Shown here: positions 23,288 through 35,519 of the stretch, piece after piece | Position numbering within the stretch: position 1 is the stretch's first letter | Layout of the letters: the number at the start of each line of letters is the position of its first letter | Source: Maratus speciosus | Lineage: Eukaryota; Arthropoda; Arachnida; Araneae; Salticidae | Length of the DNA: 64,000 nt | Reading direction: 5' to 3' | NCBI GenBank assembly: GCA_963932465.1 | Contig: OZ010791.1 | Location: 319,792,283-319,856,282 of the forward strand | Program-made: the position numbers and the translations under genes | The notes under the pieces: model-generated | Databases searched by the model: none | Seen by the model: the letters and a program-made list of their open reading frames with translations, nothing else | Told to the model about the DNA's origin: nothing

Positions 23288-24740
23288 TACACTATAAAAA
23301 CTACTCGAAATCATTTCCAAAAAGTTGGTGGTAGCAAAAGAAAACTTCTTTTTATAAATGTTATTATTTTATAGATCTATTTTTTCTCATCTATCATTTT
23401 TTCTTGAACTGATTAGATCATATGAAATATTTCTGTGCCTTGACTCAGTACAAATAAAATAAAATAAATAGATACATACATAATTAATACATTTTGAATT
23501 TGTCTTATTTATATTAGAAATCTTATATTTCATATAAATATCTTACGTCCCATGAAACAATATGATTTTAATTAGATTCAAATAAAGTGACATATGAACA
23601 ATAAGGGTTTCATAATATTTTTTATGTTATATATCAAAATAGAAATAGATATATTTTGTCTTGCATAGCTATTATGAAATAATCAAACGAAAAAAAATTA
23701 TTTCGTAGATAAACTTACAATATCAAATTATAAGTTGATACTTAATTCATACTGAACAAAATAAACATTGTATTTTTACATATATGACTTTTTATGATTT
23801 TATATAATAGCATTTAAAAAATAAATTACATTGTTAGAAAGTTTAATATATATATATATATACATTTACATATAATGAGACTATATTTTTCACCGAAAAT
23901 ACATAGTGAAATATTTAGGTGTAAATTAGTGTTGTATTTTTGCATTAAAATGGCATGTAAAAATACATTAATTTGTACTGTCATATTCAGATCTTACAAA
24001 TTTCAATAATGATGATTTAAAACGATTCGACGAAATAAATATTTTTTTCCTTAATTTATTTTTCTTTTTATTCCTTTAATTATGACAAATTTATAGGTAA
24101 AACAATATATATATATTTTTTTTTTCTTGGCCTGCGTGGTTCAACTTTTAAAATGTAATAATAAACGCACATTATTTGTTTAAATTTCATATCTTGACAG
24201 GTAATCCTTATTTAGACTCACAGACATATTTGAAACGCCTCATGAAACAGGTATGTCTTTTCTAGATAAAGCACGTGTTTTGATATTTTGAAGCTAAACT
24301 AACGTCCTTTAGGATTATTCAAAATTACCGTAACTATTATTCCTCTGTCCAGCTTCTTCAGCCTTTGAGTTAATGTTACCTTAGGGTCATATGACAATGC
24401 ATCATCAATCTGGACATTATGTTCTAATTGTTTACAACACTTTTTGGCACATAATTATATTATATATCAAATATTATAAATTCCGTGTATTAAACGCGTA
24501 CTTTGAAGCTACTTATTTCTACATAAATAGCATTTGAAATTTCGTGTAATAAGTTCAGAGTTTTACTTTAATGCGTAATTATGCTGCAAGAAGCATAATT
24601 CTTTAAATATTTTTGTCACTATCCATAGTATAATTTCAGAATTTTACTGTATTAGAATTAACCAGCTATCGTTGAATTTCCAGTTGTCAAATTTTGTAAA
24701 ATATCTATAAGATTATCTAGAAGTATTTAAAAAGATATGA
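23288..24740. other. AT-rich DNA, no recognised gene
   Basis: Low-complexity AT sequence with a short TA run near 23850-23863. No coding or structural signal. Confidence 0.55.
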
Positions 24741-24745
24741 ATGTA

Positions 24746-24950
24746 CACTGTAAAAAATTTTGCAGCATTCTGGCAGGTCATTTGACCGTTTTTTTTTTAA
24801 AAAAAACGGTTTCATAACCATAATTTAACTATATTCTGACCATAAAGTGGACAATAATATGGTCAGAATAGTGTTAAATTACGGTTGTGTAATCGTTTTC
24901 GGAAAAAACGGTCAAATGACCTGCCAGAATGCTGCAAATTTTTAACAGTG
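24746..24950. mobile_element. 205-bp fully palindromic MITE, TA-flanked
   Basis: TA on both sides (24744-24745, 24951-24952) of ends CACTGTAAAAAATTTTGCAG and its near-perfect inverse. The pairing continues through CATTCTGGCAGGTCATTTGA, then through TTCTGACCATA/TATGGTCAGAA to a loop of about 13 nt, so virtually the whole element folds back. The CACTGT end resembles that of the 2.26-kb foldback element. It is non-autonomous; a transcript would be a long hairpin RNA. Confidence 0.85.
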
Positions 24951-24999
24951 TATATACACAACTGGTAACGTTAAATTCTTTAATATCGAAAAAAAATAA

Positions 25000-26085
25000 A
25001 TAAAATTGGAAACTAGAGTTATGGGAGATAATGAAAACAAAAACCAATAGTAAACTTCTAAAGTATCACTGAGTTTATTTTAAGTGACGAAACGTACATT
25101 TGGTATTTAGAAATAAGCATTTTAATACAATCATTTGACGTAAGATTACTGACAAACATACGTCACTACTCATTTATACAGCTATGCTAAATTATATGTA
25201 GATACAAATATACTACTGAAAGTAATCCATGTCAGAAAAATAAAACTTATATGTTTGAAATTCATACAAATACAATATTGTGAAAAAGAGAAGGAGAAAT
25301 AAACGGTCTAGAATTACAAAATTTTGTATTATGTCTTCAGAGCAGTGAATTCCACCACCATTTTACAAATAACAATTTTTTATTCGAGTTACAAATTCTT
25401 GTTGGACTTTATACTCATATATGCGTGTGTATTTGCGGATGTGATGCGATGTCTATGTGTAATGAAATTTAAAAATGTTATTAGATTTTAATGATATTTT
25501 TAGACACCAAAACAATATAGAATTTATATTATACTTTATCGTATACATTTTAAATTAGATTTAATGTTTTTAATTTAATTGTACATCAATTTTATATATA
25601 GAAACGTGTATTGTTTATCATACGTAAATTTCTGTTTTAATAATATTTTTGCCTCAGATATTCTTTAAAGAGAAACATGGCAAAAAAAAAATAAATAAAT
25701 AAAAAAAAAAATTGAATATTTCTGGAAGGTTACGGTGTTATTATATATCTTCTTATTTTATTTTATTGCTTTCATACCTCACATCCTACTAACAATACAC
25801 TTTATTTTTACAATTAATATTAAGCCAAAAAAATGGTAATCTCACTGTATTTTCCGTAGTTTTTTTTTTTTTTTTCGACTATGTTTATTCGGATTCTCTT
25901 TATTTTTGAAAGATTAGTCATGAAATAGACTTGAATACGTAAAGTTGCTTTAATTTCCATATTATGAGTAGGATGATTTACCTTATTACTACGTGTGTTT
26001 TTGAAAATATATTTTATATATATTAAAGAAAACTATATTTTATAATTTTGATAAAAAGAAAATTAATTAATCAAAAAAGAAGCAT
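25000..26085. other. AT-rich DNA with A and T runs
   Basis: Poly-A/AAAT (25681-25712) and poly-T (25860-25875) tracts. No gene recognised. Confidence 0.55.
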
Positions 26086-26089
26086 AAAA

Positions 26090-26525
26090 AAATAAATGGA
26101 AACAAGAGTCATACGTGCGAACCAGATTTGAGAACGTTGGTTGCCATTCGCCAAATAACTAACTGGTATGCTATAAGGATTGGAGAACTTTAAATCACAC
26201 GCATGAAAGGGTAACACTTGTTCGTAAAAAGAGCTTTTAATTCTTCAATCATGGTAGACACATTAAATGATCGAATAATTATAAAAAAAGGAAATCAATT
26301 AAAAAAGAAACATGAAAGAAAAATAAAGGTAAACAGGAGTCATACGTGCGAACCAGATTTGCGAAGGTCGGTCGCCATTCGCCAAATAACTAACTGGTAT
26401 GTTATAAGGATTGCAGAAATTTAAATATCACACGCATGAATGGGTAACGCTTGTTCGTTAAAAAAAAGCTTTTAATTCTTCAATCGTCGTAGACACATTA
26501 GATGAACGAATAATTATGAAATAAC
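26090..26525. repeat. two-copy tandem duplication, 231-bp unit
   Basis: GAGTCATACGTGCGAACCAG occurs at 26106 and again at 26337. Shared landmarks include CCATTCGCCAAATAACTAAC, CACACGCATGAA, GCTTTTAATTCTTCAATC and GTAGACACATTA. The copies differ at scattered positions. An open frame across them (26218-26424) is an accident of the repeat. Confidence 0.9.
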
Positions 26526-27099
26526 TGAATGAGCATTGATATATGTAATTCAGATACATGTATATATCTGGCATAAAATATATATAAAATAAAGTGAATG
26601 TAATTCATATATGCTATAAGTTTACATAAATGTTAATTTCTAAATGTTTGGAAAAAAATAAGATTAAATTTAAATCAAGGTATAACATTTTATTTTCATG
26701 GTATTTTCTTTTCATTTATAAGCATTTATTTTTATATAGTGAAATAAACTGTAAATGCTTCTAAGTGGTTGTAAAATATCCGCCCAATCAACCTTCGCGA
26801 CGGCTGTAATTTTTTCATGTCTTAAAGGATTAATTTCGAAAGATATTTCTATACAATCACGCCAAAATTTTCCTACTTTGCAACTATTCTTTATTACTTA
26901 ACAACAGTAATTATGATAATAAGGAAGATGCTTGATAAATTACTCTGTTTTACAAGATAAATTATAAAAATCAAAACAATTTAGATTGATCTGTGTTTAT
27001 ATTCATCTTATATACTTACCTATGTAATGAAATTTATTTTTTAAAAAGTCATCAGTTATGAGATTTGTAAATTTTCGAAACTTATGTACGTAATAGTTT

Positions 27100-27235
27100 T
27101 ATTTGTTGTAGTGGTAGATCAAAGTAAAATTAATTTCCTCCAACAGAATGTAAAGTATGCAAGACAGGATTCGAATTTCGCATCCGGGCAATACACACCA
27201 ATGCTACAGCCATGAACTACCCAGATGATATTCTT
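27100..27235 (-). mobile_element. tRNA-derived SINE, copy 1
   Basis: On the minus strand, an A-box-like TGGGTAGTTCATGG and a B-box-like AATTCGAATCC have tRNA spacing. They are followed by a body with CATACTTTACATTCTGTTGG and ACTTTGATCTACCACTAC. The same order of head and body occurs in copy 2, about 270 bp away, showing a dispersed family rather than a lone pseudo-tRNA. Confidence 0.65.
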
Positions 27236-27364
27236 CTTGGCACAGTTGAGCCGCATTTTTGTTTTATAGGATCTACTTATAGATGAAAATACTTACACAT
27301 GAAACTCCATAGTATCATGGATAATAATTGTATTGGATATACATATGAAATGTCTAAATGAAAT

Positions 27365-27500
27365 AGTATATTCTTTGCTATTGGTGGTCAATTTTGAATA
27401 AATATTCTCCAACAGAGTTAAAAGTATCTATGCCAGAATTCGAACTTGGGACCTTGGCTGTAAGCGTCAGTATTCTAACCACTTATCTACCCAGAAGTCA
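27365..27500 (-). mobile_element. tRNA-derived SINE, copy 2
   Basis: The minus strand reads CTGGGTAGATAAGTGGTTAG (A-box-like) and AGTTCGAATTC (B-box-like), then GATACTTTTAACTCTGTTGG and TTGACCACCAATAG, paralleling copy 1. No target duplications are clear. Confidence 0.65.
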
Positions 27501-28623
27501 TGCGGTTTGAAACAAGTGACCTAGATATATTTCACTCTGTTGTTGAAAATTCATTTAACATTGATTGCTACTTACAACGGATATAGAATTCCCTGTTGCA
27601 ATTTTATATTTATATATATACATTAATTTTGTATTTAAATAATTCTAATCTGTTGTTAACATTGAATGTAGGTTTTTTTAAAAAAAATTCCATTATGTGT
27701 AATAGCTGTGCATTTCAAAAACTCGTATTTTTGTATGTGGAAACTATAAATTAATATAATTTATTGTTAAGAAAATTAAGTACGCATTAACATAATGTAC
27801 AACATAATATTTTTGTGTAAATTTACATAATTTGTGTGTGCAAAATTAATAAAGATAATTTCAATTCTGTTATAAAACAATTAAAATTCAAGCGATATGC
27901 GCACGAATACATTATAACTGTGCGATTTTGAATCTTAGACGCTTTACAACGAGTGGCACATACAAGTGGAGTATAAAGAGTGCAAAACACTTCAATAATG
28001 ACAACATCATTTCTAAATAGAAATTTCCTTCTTCTTTTATAGCATAATTTAAGCGATGAAATAACAGAAAAAAAATTTCTGAAAAAAAAAAATTCTGAAA
28101 AAAAAAATTTCTATGCACAAATTTAAAGAAATGTACTTGACGCTCATTGCTGCAATAGGATATATCTTAAACAACTCTTAAAAATTATTTTTTGAAAAAA
28201 TAGAACAGATTTGTGACTATCTTTCTTAATTAAAAATTTTTCGTTATATATATCAGAATACAGTGTCATTTATTGATTTTAGGAATCTCTGAAATAGTTT
28301 AAATTCATAAAAGAAGTCATTAATTTTAAAAGTCGCTTTTCCTCTGTTTTCAAAAGAAATCTTTCATTTAAATAATTGCTGATTCAATTTAATTTTTCAC
28401 TAGAAACAATATTAATCACTTGAGCTTTCATTTTTGAAGTAGTGATTTTTGTTTGCACCTGACAGAAGCACATGAAAAGATTTTAACGTAAGTGCAATCA
28501 TTCAATTTATTTTTTGTATACCTTAATATTGATAAAAAATGAGAAATTTACAAAATATTAAAATACAATGTAAATAAAACAAAAAAGTAGACGTTTCGTA
28601 TTCAATTCTGAATCTCTCATCAA

Positions 28624-28743
28624 TATACAGATACATGCACAAAAAGTCACAAAAAGAACAAAGTCAATCAGTTAAAATTATAATTAGAATAAATTTTTAA
28701 CTGATTGACTTCGGTTATTTTTGTGATTATTTGTGTATCTGTA
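28624..28743. repeat. inverted repeat / foldback of ~120 bp
   Basis: ACAGATACATGCACAAAAAG ... AAAGTCAATCAGTTAAAA (28627-28676) pairs with TTTTTAACTGATTGACTT ... TTGTGTATCTGT (28695-28742). Weaker pairing extends outward to roughly 28590 and 28785. It is probably a small palindromic MITE; ends not resolved. Confidence 0.7.
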
Positions 28744-28887
28744 ATGCTGTATTTTGACGAGCTATTCAGATTTGAATCCGGAACCTCCAACTTGTATTTA
28801 CATTGAATTTTAGTATTTTATTAAAATTCTGTAGATTAATCAGTTTTAACGTATTAATTCTAAGTATCCAGACGTATCAGGTTTGTG

Positions 28888-28920
28888 TTTTTGATAGTTT
28901 TGATAGTTTTGATAGTTTTG
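28888..28920. repeat. TTTTGATAG minisatellite, ~3.5 copies
   Basis: Three exact TTTTGATAG units plus a partial one. In the overlapping open frame they would encode repeated Asp-Ser-Phe, which is why that frame looks patterned. Confidence 0.85.
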
Positions 28921-28999
28921 TATGTTACATACCATTAATTCCACAAAATGCTGCATCCTACCAAGTCAAGATTGTACATTTTAAGCGTACAATCAAAAT

Positions 29000-30555
29000 G
29001 TTTACCAACTGAAGTTTTACCCGAATTATCTGTTAAAAATATATTACCCCCGATATGCTATTTCTTTCGTGCAACAATTAAAGTGGCGTCAATAAAAAGT
29101 AACGCTCCGGTATATAAGCCAGTTGCTAAATGAAGTATATGTATCATTGTACTGTTAAATACTGATAATATCTACTGCAAATTTTTTAACTTTTAAACGA
29201 CGCACATTATTGATTTTTACACTATTGTATAGGAAAAAAGCTACTTTTACATGTAATTTGCTTGAAAACTTTCATCGCAATTTATTTTTTATGGGTTATG
29301 TATTTTTGTAGTTTTTAAAACCATTAGTGTAATGATGGCAGTACTGAAGTAATCCATTTCTGTAAAAAGTAAAGGGAAAAAAGTGGATTACAATATATTT
29401 TTGTTGCTATTTTATCATAAAAACTGAAAGGAAAATTATAATTAAAATACGTACTGTGCCAAGAATATCGTCTGATATAAAAATGTATTTTAAAGTATAT
29501 GTGTGTGATTTTTTTTCTCCGCATTTACTTAATTCCTATCAAAAAGCTGGAAGAATACAATTTTATTATTCCGTGTGTCATGACATTTTGAAAAATTTTA
29601 AAAATATAAATGAATTTTTTATGATAAAACATGGAGCTATTATAAACTATATTTAATTTTCAGTATCTATATTAATGTTACAAACAAATGAAGGCTAATG
29701 AATCATTTGATACCCGATTTTTTGTCGAGTTTCTTGATTGACGACATCGAGTTTTGCTGGATTTGTGTATTATTCCGTGATAGTGTCGTCATATGCGTAC
29801 TTTTATATAGATGTTACTTAAGACTGGATCGCAAATGTGGAATTCTTCAGCGGATGCAAATAACGTCTTTTTATATAAAATAATAGCGTGTATTTTAAAT
29901 CTTAAGACTGAAATATCTTTTGCACTATTTTAATATATTTTTTCTCTGTGGTGACAATAAATTCTGATAAAGCTGAATCCTTGTTTTCTTGTGTAAAATA
30001 TTCATTCGAGATAAATATCTGCGTAAGAGATCTTTCTATCGCAAAATTATATACAAGAATATGGTTAATGATTTGCATTTACTTTATAGTAGGGGATTTA
30101 TCCCGGGCTTATCAAGTTACAGAACTTGCCTGAAAACCATTATCTTTTCAAATTCAAAACTATAATATATATTTTAAATTTAATATCTTTGTTTAGGTTG
30201 TTCACTGATAACACTGACAAGCAATTTTATTTTTTAAAAAATATCTATAAGATATTGAAATAAAGTTTTGAAAATTATTAAAATCTTAACTCCCGTATTA
30301 GCCACAGTTAAGCAGTTAATACTGAAGAAATCAACTAAGATTTCGCTACTTACAGCAACTCTTTTCGTAGTGATTATTTAAGTGGTTTAAGAGCATTCTT
30401 CTATTACTTATCTACTAAATATGTAATAAATTTTTAATGTGTGCACGGCTAAAACTAGGACACGATTAAAATGAGCAATGTGAACCTTAAGAATGGTTCA
30501 CCATTTAAACTATATTAAAATTTTCCTTTTTTTTACGCAATACAAAAGCAGAATC
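29000..30555. other. AT-rich DNA, no recognised gene
   Basis: Several open frames of about 61-66 codons show no conserved motif and overlap each other. Nothing else seen. Confidence 0.5.
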
Positions 30556-30561
30556 CCAGTA

Positions 30562-30973
30562 GGGTCAATCCATTTCAAGTGGTCCAGAAAATGTCATATT
30601 CGTTGCTCGACCATTTTTAAAAAATCTGCAAATTTTTGTACAACAACACTAACATGATGGAAGTTCAAAATGAATATTATTTTAATTTTATTAATTTTTG
30701 TTTGTGCATGGCGGCCATCTTTGTTTCATCGTCTGCAGCAATTTTCTCACAAGAAGGGTTTACGAAATTGTAAATAATTCATCGTTTATTTATCCAATTC
30801 AACGGCGATTAAAGCAACTTGTACAGAATACATTGGTCTAAAAATTTGGTAATGGAGTAGTTTCCGAAACTAACTGCTTATTGGTAAAATTTAAGCATAA
30901 AGTTTCAGTTTTTTTCCAAAATTTGTCCGTTTACAAGAGGAAATTTTTCTAGCAAGGAATACTGTCAACATCA

Positions 30974-31041
<68 letters not shown>

Positions 31042-31727
31042 GGCCGAAAGTACTTGTACTCGCACGCCGAGTTCCAGATCTGGGACTTGCTTTCTCTTCG
31101 CTAAAAAAAACCCCCAAAATTTTCAAAAATGTCAAAAATCGCACTTTTCAGGCTTTGATATCTCTGGTGTGGCATGAGGTAAAAATCTGATTTTTTTTAT
31201 AGATAAGAGTATTGTATGATAGTGTTATGCACAAGAAATTTCAGGATGGAGATTTGACTACAAGCTGAGATATGGCAAGGGCAACATGTCAAAACAATAC
31301 TGCCAAACTATTGTTTTATTGTAGCTACTTACCATGTTTCAGCTTGTAGTGAAATCTCCATCCTGAAATTTCTTGTGCATAACACTACCCTACAATACTC
31401 TTATAAAAAAAATTTTTCCCACTACTACTACTTAGTTACTCCATTACCAAATTTTTAGCCCAATGTATTCTGTACAAATTGCTTTAATTCGCACTTGAAT
31501 TGGAGAAATAAACGATGAATTATTTACAATTCCGTAAACCCTTCTTGTGAGAAAATTGCTGCAGACGATGAAACAAAGATGGCCGCCATGCACAAACAAA
31601 AATTAATAAAATTAAAATAATAGTCATTTTGAACTTCCATCATGTTAGGATTGTTGTACAAAAAATTTCAGATTTTTTTAAAAATGGTCGAGCAACCAGT
31701 GCTGGACCACTTGAAATGGATTGACCC
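30562..31727. mobile_element. 1.17-kb foldback element, ends GGGTCAATCCATTTCAAGTG, AGTA duplication
   Basis: GGGTCAATCCATTTCAAGTG at 30562 is mirrored by its exact inverse ending at 31727. AGTA flanks both sides (30558-30561 and 31728-31731), a likely 4-bp target duplication. Outer arms (about 30562-30880 and 31428-31727) pair with few mismatches, e.g. ATGGCGGCCATCTTTGTTTC and CCTTCTTGTGAGAAAATTGC-type blocks. A second, inner palindrome (about 31190-31275 and 31330-31415) contains TTTCAGGATGGAGAT. The left side has ~300 bp without a partner, including a 59-nt T tract, which looks like a later insertion. No ORF is present. Superfamily not assigned. Confidence 0.85.
30976..31034. repeat. poly-T tract, 59 nt
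   Basis: Uninterrupted run of T within the unpaired part of the foldback element. It could be the complement of a retroposon poly-A tail or simple slippage. Confidence 0.95.
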
Positions 31728-31734
31728 AGTAATA

Positions 31735-33235
31735 AGAGCAAAACATCTATCTATTTCAGTGTTATTTTCGGTTAAAAGTTGTGTAGAATAAAAATAAATT
31801 GCCTTCCTATCGAATACTATTTTCTCTGAGCCACACTATTTCCACTATACAACTGTTTGTCAAAATGCAGCAAATTATAAGTTTCACCAGACAGAATTTC
31901 AACTTTAAAGAAAGCCCACTTAACTAGGAAAGTCTAAACGAACGCCCAGCGGTATTGAAACAATAAAATAAAGATGTTAGAGTTAAGTACGTCTCATATA
32001 CCGCCATTTTAGTCTATTTAAAACTGAGCCATGGAAAGGAAGGGACATAGATTATAACGTTTACTTATTTATTTCTTTAAATCCGGAATCTAGGCCATAT
32101 TAACCAGCATTTTCATGTCTCTTTTTCCCCTGTTAAAATGAAAATGATATGAACATTTATAGCTCGAAAACTGCACTGATTATTGCAATGTTAGCCGAGG
32201 TTTCCTGGGAAAAAGCGAAGTTATGAGGGGAATTACAGTATGTCGATCATATCAGTGGAATTACTAGTTCTGTAGAAACTTTGAATACATCACTTTGATT
32301 TTGTGTAAAGAATATGACACCTTTAAAATTAAGACTCAATATTTTATCTTAACTTTATGATTTTAAGTTAATTTTATATTCGGGATAATTTTCCTGTAAA
32401 ATCAATAATTTTTTTAACAGATTAGTCACAGCACGACATTTAGAATTATTGTGAAATATCTGCTCCTTTATTCTTACTTATCATCTCAATAACATACACT
32501 CGCACATACATATATGCACAGCGTATTTTTCAAATCTGTATATGCTTATCAAATCTGTATACTAATAGAAAGCTTCGAACAGGAGGAGAATGAATGCCAT
32601 TTTTAAGCTCGTCTAGGAAGATGAAATTATGAAGAAACGCAGCATGACTTCAACTTCTTCCCATTCTCCACATATTTCAGCAAAACGTAACACGTACCTT
32701 GTCGAATGACATACTTCTGTATTTCAGGAATACGCGCAATTTCAAACTAGTGTATTATAAAGTTTTTGAACAGCAAACGTAAAACGCTTGGGCATATAGA
32801 ACTTGATTGGGTATGTGGGCGTGGTTCTTTGGAGGGAAAATGTTGTTTCCCAATAACGGATAATTGTATTGCAGCAGATTTATTTGTGGAGATAATCTTG
32901 TTAATCTTGCTTATCCTTATCAAGCTCTACCATTGTTATAATGAAGTCACGTGCAGCTGGAAAAAAGGGTTTATGTTTGACTGTTGCTAATTGAGGTAAA
33001 ATTGTTTGTAAGCATCATATATACATACGTAAATAATTTAAGAATGATCATATTTGGATTTTTTCTCAAATGTAAAAAAATGAACATTAACGAACTTTCA
33101 CAACATTGCTTGGACGCGATTGCTAAAACGAGTGACTTTGCATCCGTATATGATTACCACGTATTATAGTTACCCATTTATACATACAATGATATGAAAA
33201 CGTACTACATAATGTTTAAGGTTTCAAAATTCTCT
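31735..33235. other. AT-rich DNA, no recognised gene
   Basis: Open frames at 32766-32990 (ending in a hydrophobic ILLILLILIKL stretch) and 32984-33169 show no recognisable domain. No repeat structure seen. Confidence 0.45.
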
Positions 33236-33576
33236 GATACACTGGTGGAAATTGATTTATGAAACCGCGGTTTTTTAACAAAAACTTATATAATATTCAT
33301 TAAAAATGAATGAAATTTCATGGGATATACATAGTATTTATAACAAATGAGTTACAAAAATAAAATTTCGTACATAATATAAACATAAACAAAAAGTCAA
33401 AAATTACATTTTCGTTAAATACAAACATGGAAATTGATTTATGAAATATCACATTTTATTGGCTATTCCGAAGTAATGCGACAAAAATTTGCATTAAGCA
33501 AGGTAACGTGACATGCACATTAGACATAAAAAGCGTTATATATTGAAAACAATACGTTTCAGTCATACTTTTCACG

Positions 33577-34545
33577 ATGGGTAAACGAAAGATGTTGTTT
33601 TTGATGAAGAAAGAGCTAAAATCGATGCTTATCTAGAATGTGGAAAGTCTGTTCCGGAAATTAGTAAATTGATTAAAAGATCAGTTGGTGTGATATATAA
33701 CTATAGAAAAGATCCAGCACATTATGTCAAAAATGTTAACAAAAAACGTAATCCATGTTTAAGTAAGAGAGAGAAAAGGGGATTCTTCAAATTGCATCGA
33801 CAGCTGGTCACAGTTCAAAGCAGATTTGTGCAGATCTATCCCTTACTGTTACTTCTAGAAGAGTTAGGCAAACTTTTCATTCTTCACGAAGCTTCAGATG
33901 GTCAAAAATGAAGTCTGGTTTAAAGTTATTTTTGCGTCACAACCAGATACGCTTGCAATATAGCGAGAAGTACATGGCAATGGGTGACAATTCGGAGAAA
34001 ATCCTTTTCTCCGACGAAAAAAGATTTAATTTGGATAGCCCGGATGGCATCAAGCATTATTGGAGAGACCTCAGAAAATAACCAAAATTTACATTCAGCA
34101 GACATTGAAGTGGCGGAAGTTTGATGATTTGGGCAGCGATCGCTTATGATGGCAAAAGTGAAATTGTATTTTTAAATGGTCCCAAGAAGTCGTTGATTAC
34201 AATTTAGTTTTATAAAATTCACTTCTTCCATTTACATGGCAATATTATGGTTTAGATTACATCTTCATCCAAGGCAATGCAAGTATTCACATTTTAAATG
34301 CAATGAAAAATTGGTTTGACGAACAAAATATTGTTCTTTTAGATCATCCACCTATTAGTCCACAACCCCATCCAAAACGTTTAGGAACAACTTGTTCAAA
34401 TGGTTTATGCAAATGGGATGCAGTACACATCATTTGTAGAATTGAAAGCTTCAATCGGTCAAAAGTGCAAATTAATTTATCAGAAATACATTCAAAATCT
34501 TGTTTTATCAATGTCATCTAGAATAAAAGAAACTCTGATGTGGCT
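33577..34545 (+). pseudogene. Tc3-like transposase, frameshifted, catalytic residues lost
   Basis: The start ATG at 33577 gives MGKRK, then an early frameshift leads to FDEERAKIDAYLECGKSVPE and LIKRSVGVIYNYRKDP, the two helix-turn-helix-type DNA-binding parts. A second frameshift near 33780 leads to HSSKQICADLSLTVTSRRVR, then ILFSDEKRFNLDSPDGIKHY (first catalytic Asp kept) and GGSLMIWAAIAYDGK. The second catalytic region, normally QQDNA, reads FIQGNASIH, so Asp is replaced by Gly. The third, normally SPDLNPIE, reads SPQPHPKR, so it is destroyed. A later frame holds VELKASIGQK near the C-terminus. There are several stops; the gene is clearly inactive. Confidence 0.85.
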
Positions 34546-34569
34546 TTACTAACTTTTAATTTCAATTAA

Positions 34570-35302
34570 GGCGGTCCGGGACACATTTTCAAATCTTTTT
34601 TATTTATTGAGTTAAAATTTTGAAATTTTTTGTGATGGTTAAAAATATCATTTGTAAACAAAATCGCATGATAAAACTTCTCATAATTTTTTTTAAATTT
34701 AAAATTTAAATTTTGTTAAAAACGTCGGGTAGTTTAAAATCGTTATAACACGGAATATTATTTAGGTAATTTCCATTTTTCATTCATTTAAATAAACAGA
34801 AATATATAAGCTTTAATTTAGATTTAGCACTTTAAAAAATATTAATTAAAAAAATTAAAAATATTTAAAATAAAAATTAGTAAAAAAATTATGTAACTTT
34901 GTTTTTTTAATCATATTATAAAAAGTAATTTTTTCTTTTTATTTTGCTGAATCAAAATTAAAATAAAGCTATTGAAAAAGACATGTTCCAAGTTTAAACC
35001 ATTGATCTGTAACGATTTTTGGTTTATAACAATTTAAATATGAGTAATGGTGAAAAAATCCATCATGAAGAAAAACGCAATTTTACAAGAAGTCGTTTCC
35101 TTGACAACCATAGCTTAAAAGGTAGATTTTTGTAAAGGAACAAAAACGAAAAAAATTAATAATTCCTGTTATAATTAAGTTAGAAATATGATTTAAACGT
35201 CATTTTAAGCAGAAAACGGCAGAGAAACTTTTAATCCAATTATTTTTTTTTTTTTTTTTTTTTTTTTTTGAAAATTTGAAGATTTTTGTGTCCCGGACTG
35301 CC
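34570..35302. mobile_element. 733-bp TTAA-flanked MITE, ends GGCGGTCCGGGACACA
   Basis: TTAA at 34566-34569 and 35303-35306. Ends GGCGGTCCGGGACACA and TGTGTCCCGGACTGCC are inverted with one mismatch. Removing the element with one TTAA restores continuous Tc3-like sequence (TTTCAATTAAATGTGATATT). It includes a T tract of 37 nt (35243-35279). TTAA targets occur in both piggyBac and Kolobok superfamilies, and the GGCGG start does not decide between them. No ORF. Confidence 0.85.
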
Positions 35303-35519
35303 TTAAATGTGATATTTCATAAATCAATTTCCACGTTACGAAAATCTAATTTTTACTTTACGTTTTAGTTTATCAATATGTATGAAATTTCATTTTTCTA
35401 AATTATTTATTGTACATTGCATGTAGGATATATGAAATTTCATTTACTTTTAATGAATATTATAGGATTTTTTGTTAAAAAACGGTGTTTTCATAAATTA
35501 ATTTCCACCGGTGTACATT

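Larger units (their letters stand above)
33240..35513 (+). mobile_element. Tc3-like transposon with IR/DR termini and a nested MITE
   Basis: 2274 bp, flanked by TA (33238-33239, 35514-35515). Ends: CACTGGTGGAAATTGATTTA and its inverse ending CCACCGGTG. The core GGAAATTGATTTATGAAA occurs twice in each terminus: near 33246 and 33431 at the left, and inverted near 35312 and 35490 at the right, about 180 bp apart. This is the IR/DR layout again. The plus strand between the inner sites has a broken transposase gene. A 733-bp TTAA-flanked MITE lies between the gene and the right inner site; without it the element would be about 1.54 kb, close to the usual length. Confidence 0.9.
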
